DNA of 5,966 nucleotides, taken from the NCBI GenBank assembly GCA_003640335.1, contig RBKG01000237.1:1-5966 (forward strand). Direction: 5' to 3'. The stretch comes from Porphyromonas sp. GTDB taxonomy: Bacteria; Bacteroidota; Bacteroidia; Bacteroidales; Porphyromonadaceae. The translations under genes and the position numbers were made by a program. The notes beneath the pieces were generated by a model, which was given only the letters and a program-made list of their open reading frames with translations, ran no database searches and was not told the origin of the DNA. This document shows, piece by piece, positions 1-5,966 of this stretch (within the stretch, counting starts at the first letter, position 1; every line of letters starts with the position of its first letter).

Positions 1-1010
1 CGCTCAATTATATGGGTGTACGCTACGACAAACATTTTACACTCAATACCAATGACCCTGCTAAAGGCTTCTTCTTTGACGGACTATACAATACTATTGA
101 CCCTCGTGCATACAATCTATTCTCAATACCTGGGGACTTTGATGATAACGATTATACCAAATATCCTTCTTGGAGAGAGCATTACAAGAAAACTGACCGC
201 AATCTATTCAAGACCAAGGATAAGAAGGAGGAAGATAAAATTGTCTTGCATGGAGCTTTTACATGGAACGCTCCCACACCAGGTTCTTGGGGTGAAGTAG
301 GTGGTCTTAATGAATTTCAAGACTGGCCTTACGCTCACCCTGGTCTTAAGCTCCGCTTCCGTAATAGCACCAATGCTCGTATTTTCTTTGCCGCATGGGA
401 ATCTTACTTCCTTATCGCTGAAGCAGCCGAACGCGGATGGTCAGTACCTATGGGAGCAAAGGAAGCATATGAGCAAGGTATCAAACTTAACTTTGAGTCT
501 CAAGGTTTACAGAAATATGCAGCTGCCTACATACAGAGTGAATCCTATAACAACGTAGGTACTTCTGTGAAATGGGATCATACTACAGCAGCTCCTAGTA
601 CGAAAATGATGACAATGGTTAATGGCTATACCGGAACTCATGAGCAGTATGAGTATCATTATCCCGTAGCGAGCAAAACTCTTTATGGTAAGAATCTCAA
701 TGACCACTTGAGTAAGATTATCACTCAAAAGTATTTAGCTAATATGCCTTGGCTACCTCTTGAAGCATGGAATGACCAGCGTCGTCTAGGATTGCCTTTC
801 TTTGAAACACCAGCAGTAGAACAAGCCATTACTACGATGCCAAGCCTAAACAAGAGCAACTACGAAGAGCAAAAAATTGCATTCTTCCCTCAAAGACTCA
901 AGTTCCCATCTAACTTTGAGCAAAGTTCTCCTAGAGGGTATGCTGAGGCTGTTAAACTTTTAGGAGGACCAGATGCTGTTAGCACGCCTATTTGGTGGGC
1001 TAAGCACTAA
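1..1010 (+). CDS. SusD/RagB-family outer-membrane nutrient-binding lipoprotein, C-terminal part (5' end outside window)
   Basis: This is the C-terminal portion of a SusD-like protein. Such proteins are surface lipoproteins that cap a SusC-type TonB-dependent transporter and help import glycans or peptides. The frame is open from base 3 (L-N-Y before the first ATG at 12) and ends at TAA 1008-1010, giving about 335 residues. Family members usually have roughly 500-650 residues, so the ATG at 12 is internal and the lipoprotein signal peptide lies upstream. Visible hallmarks are ESYFLIAEAAERGW (399-440) followed by AKEAYEQGI, typical of the helical TPR-like part; KIITQKY...EAWNDQRRLGLP (714-797), the conserved QK-x-EAW-RR block; RLKFPSN near the end; and the terminal LGGPDAV...WWAKH, matching the usual GGxD...WW ending. 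It most resembles the SusD-like_2 subgroup. A susC-like gene is expected directly upstream. The substrate cannot be told from this fragment. No frameshift is seen. Confidence 0.93.
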   Translation, partial: LNYMGVRYDKHFTLNTNDPAKGFFFDGLYNTIDPRAYNLFSIPGDFDDNDYTKYPSWREHYKKTDRNLFKTKDKKEEDKIVLHGAFTWNAPTPGSWGEVGGLNEFQDWPYAHPGLKLRFRNSTNARIFFAAWESYFLIAEAAERGWSVPMGAKEAYEQGIKLNFESQGLQKYAAAYIQSESYNNVGTSVKWDHTTAAPSTKMMTMVNGYTGTHEQYEYHYPVASKTLYGKNLNDHLSKIITQKYLANMPWLPLEAWNDQRRLGLPFFETPAVEQAITTMPSLNKSNYEEQKIAFFPQRLKFPSNFEQSSPRGYAEAVKLLGGPDAVSTPIWWAKH

Positions 1011-1034
1011 TCTTCCCTCTAATCCTTAATCTCG

Positions 1035-1080
1035 GTTAGGCTCTCCAGATGGTATATATCTGGAGAGCCTAACTTTATTT
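1035..1080 (+). terminator. Rho-independent terminator of the SusD-like gene
   Basis: The arms GTTAGGCTCTCCAGAT (1035-1050) and ATCTGGAGAGCCTAAC (1058-1073) pair perfectly over 16 bp around a 7-nt loop. The 3' arm is followed by TTTATTT. The stem starts 24 bases after the SusD-like stop codon. The reverse strand lacks a T-tract after the stem, so it acts mainly on + strand transcripts. This separates the SusD-like unit from sbcDC. Confidence 0.9.
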
Positions 1081-1184
1081 ATAAGAGACTTTTGCATAAG
1101 ACTATACTTACTGCATTATCTTCAAAATATCTCTTTCTAATATGGAGTTACTCAAAACTTGATATGCTACCTGCAGATAGGATG
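1081..1184. other. A+T-rich intergenic spacer, no gene seen
   Basis: This stretch has 31% GC over 1081-1180 and no credible coding frame or RNA gene. A weak promoter-like pair exists: TTTG at 1091-1094 and, 22 bases later, TATCTTCA (1117-1124). The second matches the Bacteroidota TAnnTTTG box only at TA and TT, so it is not called as a promoter. If real, it would transcribe the hairpin-rich block that follows. Confidence 0.6.
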
Positions 1185-1193
1185 CTCATATTG
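1185..1193 (+). repeat. 9-bp direct repeat CTCATATTG, left copy
   Basis: It is identical to 1364-1372 at the other edge of the hairpin-rich element. It may include a target-site duplication. It overlaps the first two bases of the left inverted repeat (TG of TGAGACC), so only the central TAT is strictly outside both inverted repeats. Confidence 0.5.
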
Positions 1194-1211
1194 AGACCGC
1201 TGTGCGGTCTC
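1193..1211. repeat. Short hairpin GAGACCGC-TGT-GCGGTCTC
   Basis: A perfect 8-bp stem closes a 3-base loop. Its 5' arm contains most of the left inverted repeat of the element, so the same bases could instead pair with GGTCTCA at 1361-1367. The two pairings exclude each other. Confidence 0.75.
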
Positions 1212-1240
1212 CAAAAGGACAAGTAAAACTTGTCCTTTTG
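1212..1240. repeat. 13-bp perfect hairpin with AAA loop
   Basis: CAAAAGGACAAGT (1212-1224) pairs perfectly with ACTTGTCCTTTTG (1228-1240) around AAA. It directly follows the previous hairpin with no spacer. No T-tract follows on either strand (next bases TGGGGC on the + strand), so it does not look like a standard intrinsic terminator. Confidence 0.8.
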
Positions 1241-1336
1241 TGGGGCTTTGCAGAATGCGGCTTTCGCAAGGCATTGAGACTGAAGGCGCAGGGAGTTTAC
1301 TTCTGTAAATGACGGGGCCTGAATGTCGATAATAAC

Positions 1337-1350
1337 GCAGCGAGTGCTGC
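1337..1350. repeat. Short hairpin GCAGC-GAGT-GCTGC
   Basis: A perfect 5-bp GC-rich stem with a 4-base loop near the right end of the element, just before the terminal GGTCTCA. It is weak alone but fits the overall folded character of the block. Confidence 0.5.
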
Positions 1351-1363
1351 ATAATGCAATGGT

Positions 1364-1372
1364 CTCATATTG
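1364..1372 (+). repeat. 9-bp direct repeat CTCATATTG, right copy
   Basis: It is the second copy of the 9-mer found at 1185-1193. It overlaps the last four bases of the right inverted repeat (CTCA) and ends only four bases before the -7 box of the sbcDC promoter. Confidence 0.5.
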
Positions 1373-1376
1373 TTTT

Positions 1377-1384
1377 TACCTTTG
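1377..1384 (+). promoter_or_regulatory. Bacteroidota-type promoter -7 box (TACCTTTG) for sbcDC
   Basis: TACCTTTG is an exact match to the TAnnTTTG -7 consensus used by the Bacteroidota primary sigma factor. It lies 54 bases before the sbcD start, so transcription would begin near 1390 with a leader of about 50 nt. No clear TTTG -33 box is seen at the usual distance of about 19-21 bases upstream, where the sequence around 1350-1358 is CATAATGCA, inside the hairpin-rich element. The -33 contact may therefore be weak or supplied by the element. Confidence 0.6.
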
Positions 1385-1438
1385 CATTTGTTAAGTTCAG
1401 AGTTCAATATTTAATAACTTTATTCAAGAGCATCAATT

Positions 1439-2656
1439 ATGAAAGTACTCCACACAAGCGACTGGCACCTAGGGCATAAGCTCTACGAACACGACCGCTA
1501 TGATGAGCATGCCCACATGCTCAAGCAAATTGCTTCTATCGCCCAGCAAGAACAAGCTGACGTCTTAGTTGTAAGCGGTGATATTTACCATACTGGCAAC
1601 CCAAGCAAACAGACACAAAAGCTCTTCCATGATATGCTCATCGAGATACAGGACGCAGCCCCTCGTATGCAGATTGTCGTCAGTAGTGGTAATCACGATA
1701 GCAGTCTAGGTATTGAGATTTCTCGCAGTCTATGGGAACGCTGTGGCATTCGTGTGGTCGGTCTTTTTGAGCGTCATGATGAAGAATTAGTTCTTGAACG
1801 ACATATTGTAGAGATTTGTCGTGAAGGCAAAAGAGTAGGTTATGTAGTGGCTATCCCTTTTGCTCACCCTGCTAACTTTCCCAAAGTTCAAGACAACGCA
1901 AGCGAAGGCAATGAACGACAAACAGCCTTCGTGCAGGCCGTGCTAGACTTAGTTAGGGAACGCAATACGGACAATCTTCCCGTAGTCTTGATGGCACATT
2001 TATTCGTACAAGGCTCTGAACCCAACCAACACGACAATATCGGAGGCTTAGAATATGTACAGATAGAGGACTTCGGGACAAACTATGATTACCTCGCCTT
2101 AGGACACATTCATAAGCCTCGTAACATAGAGGTCAAGGGTGAGTTGCGTGCGCGCTACTGCGGTTCTCCCTTAGCGGTCAGCTTTGATGAGAGTTTCAAA
2201 CATTCTGTATCGGTTATTGAGTTTGAAGGTCGTTCGCCTAAGCTCAGAACTATAGAATTAGAACCCTTACGCCCACTCATCACTTATCCGAAAGAAGATT
2301 TACCTTTTAATGAGGCTCTACAAGCTCTTGCCGAATACGCTAAGACGCTCACACAAACTAGTTATATCCGCTTAAAAACGAGCGATTACAGCGCACAACT
2401 AGCACCCGACTCTGCCGAGCGTGTATCAAGAGTATTAGACCAAACCCTAGGTAAATACTGCCTTATCAAGACTGCTCAGCCTGCTATACAAGAGCAAGGA
2501 GCACACAAAAGTCTTACTGTACAAGAGCTAAAAACAGCAAATCCTATGGATATCGCGCAAGATTATTATCGTAAACGATACAATCAGGATTTGCCACAAG
2601 GACTAGCAGAATGCCTCCAAAAAGCTATACAAGACACCCTTCTAAACAACGACTAA
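1439..2656 (+). CDS. sbcD: Exonuclease subunit SbcD (Mre11-type metallophosphoesterase)
   Basis: SbcD is the nuclease subunit of the cytoplasmic SbcCD complex. It is a Mn-dependent exo/endonuclease that opens hairpins and processes blocked or palindromic DNA ends. The protein has 405 residues, normal for the family. The calcineurin-like phosphoesterase domain fills about residues 1-250 with all five metal-binding motifs: TSDWHLG (D8, H10), SGD (D48), SGNHD (N85, H86), AH (H187) and GHIH (H223, H225). CGSP at 241-244 closes the domain as expected. The remainder (about 260-405) is the capping and SbcC-contacting part. The ATG at 1439 places MKVLHTSDWHLG at the usual N-terminus, and a weak AAGAG lies 8 bases upstream (1426-1430). 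The stop is 4 bp before sbcC, so the two are co-transcribed and probably translationally coupled. No oddities are seen. Confidence 0.97.
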   Translation: MKVLHTSDWHLGHKLYEHDRYDEHAHMLKQIASIAQQEQADVLVVSGDIYHTGNPSKQTQKLFHDMLIEIQDAAPRMQIVVSSGNHDSSLGIEISRSLWERCGIRVVGLFERHDEELVLERHIVEICREGKRVGYVVAIPFAHPANFPKVQDNASEGNERQTAFVQAVLDLVRERNTDNLPVVLMAHLFVQGSEPNQHDNIGGLEYVQIEDFGTNYDYLALGHIHKPRNIEVKGELRARYCGSPLAVSFDESFKHSVSVIEFEGRSPKLRTIELEPLRPLITYPKEDLPFNEALQALAEYAKTLTQTSYIRLKTSDYSAQLAPDSAERVSRVLDQTLGKYCLIKTAQPAIQEQGAHKSLTVQELKTANPMDIAQDYYRKRYNQDLPQGLAECLQKAIQDTLLNND

Positions 2657-2660
2657 GCCT

Positions 2661-5600
2661 ATGAAACTTAAACAACTAAGCATCAAGAATATCACCAGCA
2701 TTGAAGACGCCGTCATCAACTTCGACGCTAGTCCTCTAAGTAACGCACCTATCTTTTTGATTACGGGACCTACGGGTGCAGGCAAAACGTCTATACTCGA
2801 TGCTATTTGCTTAGCTCTCTATGGAACAACGCCACGTTTATTAGGGAAGAATGAGGGTGTTTATAACAGTTCAGAAAGCAATAATAGCGCAGGAACTAAT
2901 AGGGTAGATAATCCTGCTCACATGCTACGTCGTGGAGCTGGTCTAGCGGAAGTTAAACTTGAATTTATAGGAAATGACGATTGCCCTTACCTTGCGACTT
3001 GGTCTGTAAACCGAGCACACAACAAAATCAATGGAAATCTACAAACTCCCAAAAGATTTCTTCAAAATGTAAAACTAGGCATCAGTTATGATAAGGTTAG
3101 AGATATTGACTCCAAAATACTAGAGATTACAGGCTTTGAGATAGAGCAGTTCTGCCGTACAACAATGCTTGCACAGGGGGAATTCAATAAGTTCTTAACC
3201 GCTGAAGTAAAAGACCGTTGTAATATCCTTGAGAAGCTCACCGGCACTGAAGTTTATTCTAAGATTGGGATAACCATTCACAATAGTTATATCCAAAGTA
3301 AGAGAGCATACGAGGAACTGAGTAACAAAATTCAACTCTTACAAGAGCAACAGCTGAGTGAAGAAGACTATAAAACACTCTCACTTAAAATAGAAAGTCT
3401 ACAAACAGAAATAACTTCTCTAAATAATCAGCTTACACAAAAGCAAAACATATCTAAATGGCTTGAGCAAGAGCAAAGTCTGAACAAAGCTCTTAAAGAA
3501 GCTCGAAGCAATAAAGAGCAATGTACACTCGAAGCTCAAAGCCCCGAGGTACTGGCACGTATCGCCTTGCTTGAGCGTTGGGAGTCTAGCCGTGACATCC
3601 GCTTAAGTCTTGATAGAAGCAACACACTACAAGATGAAAAGAGCTCTATTGAGCATCAGCAAGAAGATTGTCGTCTTGATTACTATCATCTCTGCGCCCA
3701 AATACAAGCAGTTCAGAAAAATCTTGAAGACACTAAAAGCAAGATAGCAGCCTTAGAAGCTACTCAGGCAACCCATGAGCCTCACCGTGGTATGTATGAC
3801 AACTTCGCCAACATACAAGGAGCTTTACAAGCCTATGAAGCTGAGGTTAAGCGTATTCAAGAAGCTAAAAAAACACAACAAACGCTACAGCAACAGTTTG
3901 AAAACCTCAAGCCCCAGCTAGAGCAAGCCCATGAGCAGGAGAAGCAGAGTAAGCGTGTTTATGAAGAACTCGTACAAGAACAAAATTCTCTACAAACAGC
4001 CTACGACCAACAGAAGCATGATGATTTAAGTCAGCTGATTAAATGGAGAAAGGAAGCTGAAGAAGCCGAAAAGCAACTCCAAGAGAAAAAGTCTGAGTGT
4101 GAAGAATTAGAGGCTAAGCACCAAGACAAAGTAAAAGAAGTAGAGGAGATTGAGCAACAACTTCAAACCTGCGCACAAACTCTTAAGCAACAAGAAGAGC
4201 TTTACGAAGAAAGAAAGACGAAATTTGATGCTAGTGCTTGGAGTATGAAGGAGCTTTGTCAAAGTATCCGTGCTAAGCTACACAAGGGAGATACATGCCC
4301 TGTTTGCATGAACGAAATCAATCACATCGTTTCCCAAACCGAGGTACAAGCAGTATTGAAACCCTACGAAGATGAGCTTAAGCAATGCCAGAAGGATATA
4401 TTTGACACCAAGAGCAAGCATTCAGAGCTAGCAGGAGCCCTCAAGAGTGCTAAGAAAGATGTTGATAATCTCAAGACTAAGCATCTTGAAGCTCTGAAAC
4501 AATGCCAAGAGCAACAAAATACTATTGATGCAATCCTTCAAAAGCAAGAAACTATTCAGATAGATGTACGCGAACTGTCCACAGAACTTCTCCAAGAGGA
4601 AGAGCTCAAATATGAAGCTCTAAAAAAGCAAATACTTACTAAGACGAAAGAGGTCAATGAGCAACGCAAGTCTTATGACGCGGTTCAATTGGCACAGCAA
4701 AGACTACAAAAGCAAGAACAGGAGTTTACGCTACAACTAGGCAACTACGAGCATGAAATCCAAACAGCTGAACAAAACCAAGCACGCCAACTCAATTTAG
4801 CCCGTGAGTTTATCACCCTTGACGAAAGTGAATGGTACGACGCTTGGCAGAGCGCACCAACGGTTTGGCTAGAACAGATTAAGTCCGATAAGCAAGCTTA
4901 CGACCAGCGTAATACAAACCTACAAACAGAAAAAACTAAACAGCAGAGCTTAGAGCAAGACTTACAATCCCTACAGAACATCGCAGATGATATACAGAAG
5001 AATGAGCCTACATGGACTAACCTTCAGCCAGCAGACTTTATTCCGAAGTCTCTTGACAAAAGTATATTAAACCAGCTCTCAGGTAAGGTTATTTCACTCA
5101 AGGAAAGCCACGGCAAAGTATTAAAAGAACTCACAAACTTAAGCAATCAGATTGCAAACTACTGCACGGAGCAGGGATTGAGTAGGGAAGAGCTACAAGC
5201 ACTAAACCAAAATAAAGATATAGAGCGACTACAAGACGAGGAGCGAAAGCGTAAGGATAGGGAGCAGGCGTGTACAACCACACTTAAGACCCATGAAAAT
5301 CTGTATCAAGAGCATCTAAAAAGTGCTCCTGAGGCTTGGGAGCAGATAGAAGGCTCAGCATTAAACGATGCAATCAATACGCTCAACGAACTTATTACGG
5401 CAAAGAATCAGGAATTGGGTCAAGACCAGCAAAAGCGAAAAGACCATGAAGAGCAAGCAAACCTCATTAAAGATGAACAAGCTCAATACGAAAAGCTGCA
5501 TCTAGAATACGAGCAGTGGGCTTCTCTTAATAATCTGTATGGAGCAAGTGACGGGAGCAACTTCCGCCGTATAGCCCAGAGCTTTGTACTAGAGCAGTTG

Positions 5601-5966
5601 CTCCGAGCGGCTAATGTACACTTAGCTTGCTTTATCCCGCACTACGAATTGCAGTGCAGTGAACCGGGACAGCTCACTATCCTCATTCGTAATAAGCTCA
5701 ATAATAGTCTTATCGGTGTACCTAACCTATCGGGGGGAGAGTCCTTTATCGTCTCTCTTGCTCTCGCACTAGGTCTTTCGCAAGTAGGCAACAAGGGGCT
5801 ATCCATAGACACTCTGTTTATTGATGAAGGATTTGGCACATTAAGTAGTGAAGCCTTGGATTTGGTCATGACAGCCTTAGAGACACTCCGCAAAGAGAGT
5901 GGTTGCCGTGTAGGTATTATCAGTCATGTCGATAGTCTCAAAGACCGTATCCCGACGCAGATACAG
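2661..5966 (+). CDS. sbcC: Exonuclease subunit SbcC (Rad50/SMC-type ATPase), nearly complete, 3' end outside window
   Basis: SbcC is the ATPase and DNA-tethering subunit that gates SbcD. Translation from ATG 2661 stays open for 1102 codons to the window edge with no stop or frameshift. It begins MKLKQLSIKNITSIED, typical of the family. The N-lobe (about 1-204) holds Walker A GPTGAGKTS (36-44) and the Q-loop LAQGEF (Q172). A first long coiled-coil arm (about 205-545, rich in Gln, Glu, Lys) leads to the zinc hook CPVC (C546, C549; 4296-4307), through which two SbcC molecules dimerise. The return arm runs to about 950. The C-lobe carries signature LSGGES (1023-1028), Walker B LFIDE (1052-1056, D1055/E1056), D-loop region GFGTL, and the H-loop ISHV (H1089). 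The sequence stops within RIPTQIQ, which in relatives lies shortly before the end, so perhaps 10-25 residues are missing. An Asn/Ser-rich stretch at 69-80 follows Walker A. Confidence 0.97.
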   Translation, partial: MKLKQLSIKNITSIEDAVINFDASPLSNAPIFLITGPTGAGKTSILDAICLALYGTTPRLLGKNEGVYNSSESNNSAGTNRVDNPAHMLRRGAGLAEVKLEFIGNDDCPYLATWSVNRAHNKINGNLQTPKRFLQNVKLGISYDKVRDIDSKILEITGFEIEQFCRTTMLAQGEFNKFLTAEVKDRCNILEKLTGTEVYSKIGITIHNSYIQSKRAYEELSNKIQLLQEQQLSEEDYKTLSLKIESLQTEITSLNNQLTQKQNISKWLEQEQSLNKALKEARSNKEQCTLEAQSPEVLARIALLERWESSRDIRLSLDRSNTLQDEKSSIEHQQEDCRLDYYHLCAQIQAVQKNLEDTKSKIAALEATQATHEPHRGMYDNFANIQGALQAYEAEVKRIQEAKKTQQTLQQQFENLKPQLEQAHEQEKQSKRVYEELVQEQNSLQTAYDQQKHDDLSQLIKWRKEAEEAEKQLQEKKSECEELEAKHQDKVKEVEEIEQQLQTCAQTLKQQEELYEERKTKFDASAWSMKELCQSIRAKLHKGDTCPVCMNEINHIVSQTEVQAVLKPYEDELKQCQKDIFDTKSKHSELAGALKSAKKDVDNLKTKHLEALKQCQEQQNTIDAILQKQETIQIDVRELSTELLQEEELKYEALKKQILTKTKEVNEQRKSYDAVQLAQQRLQKQEQEFTLQLGNYEHEIQTAEQNQARQLNLAREFITLDESEWYDAWQSAPTVWLEQIKSDKQAYDQRNTNLQTEKTKQQSLEQDLQSLQNIADDIQKNEPTWTNLQPADFIPKSLDKSILNQLSGKVISLKESHGKVLKELTNLSNQIANYCTEQGLSREELQALNQNKDIERLQDEERKRKDREQACTTTLKTHENLYQEHLKSAPEAWEQIEGSALNDAINTLNELITAKNQELGQDQQKRKDHEEQANLIKDEQAQYEKLHLEYEQWASLNNLYGASDGSNFRRIAQSFVLEQLLRAANVHLACFIPHYELQCSEPGQLTILIRNKLNNSLIGVPNLSGGESFIVSLALALGLSQVGNKGLSIDTLFIDEGFGTLSSEALDLVMTALETLRKESGCRVGIISHVDSLKDRIPTQIQ

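Larger units (their letters stand above)
1185..1372. repeat. GC-rich, hairpin-rich intergenic element bounded by inverted and direct repeats (MITE-like or structured RNA)
   Basis: A block of about 180 bp differs from its surroundings: 48% GC over 1191-1370 against 31% before and 25% after. Its ends carry the inverted repeat TGAGACC (1192-1198) / GGTCTCA (1361-1367), flanked on both sides by TAT, and the 9-mer CTCATATTG occurs at both edges (1185-1193 and 1364-1372). Inside lie at least five possible hairpins: 1193-1211, 1212-1240, 1245-1272 (GCTTTGC/GCAAGGC with one G-U), 1296-1309 (TTTAC/GTAAA) and 1337-1350. Short pairs AGGC/GCCT (1284-1287/1317-1320) could enclose the fourth. No transposase or reverse transcriptase is present. 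Two readings fit: a short nonautonomous insertion element, or a conserved noncoding RNA closed by the terminal stem. Its layout resembles repeated intergenic sequences of Bacteroidales as I remember them, but I cannot confirm copies elsewhere from this window. Confidence 0.55.

Noticed and set aside
16..558. Two + strand frames (16-300 and 301-558) in another phase
   Set aside because: Both overlap the SusD-like gene and give no recognisable protein. They are out-of-frame readings.
507..728. Minus-strand 73-codon frame
   Set aside because: It lies entirely inside the SusD-like gene on the opposite strand, and the SusD-like frame has strong family motifs across this region.
1167..1352. Minus-strand open frame of 61 codons across the hairpin-rich element
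   Set aside because: It is made up almost wholly of the structured noncoding block, its hairpin arms are read as peptide, no domain or signal is recognisable, and no promoter was identified for it. If homologous small proteins exist in databases they would most likely be the same repeat annotated many times.
1185..1372. Retron-type msr/msd RNA, because the block has terminal inverted repeats and internal hairpins
   Set aside because: No reverse transcriptase gene is next to it; the downstream genes are sbcD and sbcC. No characteristic branching G arrangement could be shown.
1185..1372. CRISPR array or tandem repeat array
   Set aside because: There are no regularly spaced direct repeats. The only direct repeat is the single 9-mer pair at the edges.
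5642..5893. Minus-strand 83-codon frame
   Set aside because: It is antisense to the signature and Walker B region of sbcC, which is clearly the real gene there.
1439..5966. sbcDC as a novel or defence-specific nuclease-ATPase system
   Set aside because: Both proteins match housekeeping SbcD and SbcC along their length with all standard motifs and order. No additional defence gene is present in the window.

Overview
The window reads as ordinary chromosome from a member of the Bacteroidota, most likely the order Bacteroidales. Two things point there. The first gene is the 3' part of a SusD/RagB-family nutrient-binding lipoprotein gene, a family essentially confined to this phylum. The promoter in front of the second operon carries the Bacteroidota -7 box TAnnTTTG (TACCTTTG at 1377-1384). 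A host in or near Porphyromonas is plausible from general appearance, but the sequence does not fix the genus.

Layout, all genes on the + strand: (1) 1-1010, the C-terminal part of a SusD-like protein whose start lies upstream of the window. (2) 1035-1080, a strong intrinsic terminator with a perfect 16-bp stem that closes the SusD-like transcription unit. (3) 1081-1438, a noncoding gap. It contains an A+T-rich spacer (31% GC at 1081-1180) and then a much more GC-rich block of about 180 bp (48% GC) rich in hairpins. That block is bounded by the inverted repeat TGAGACC/GGTCTCA and by a 9-bp direct repeat. It is followed by an A+T-rich promoter and leader (25% GC). (4) 1439-2656, sbcD, complete. 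(5) 2661-5966, sbcC, open from its start to the last base of the window, lacking only a short C-terminal tail.

How the genes work together: SbcD (Mre11-type nuclease) and SbcC (Rad50/SMC-type ATPase) form one complex that opens DNA hairpins and cleaves protein-blocked or palindromic DNA ends. The two genes are 4 bp apart and clearly form an operon. All key motifs are visible in both proteins: the phosphoesterase metal ligands in SbcD, and Walker A, Q-loop, CPVC zinc hook, signature, Walker B and H-loop in SbcC. The SusD-like protein is functionally unrelated. It would sit on the cell surface with a SusC-type TonB-dependent transporter, probably encoded just upstream.

The only part that standard genes do not explain is the structured intergenic block at about 1185-1372. 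It looks like a MITE-like insertion or a structured RNA, and it abuts the sbcDC promoter. No other unusual system was found.
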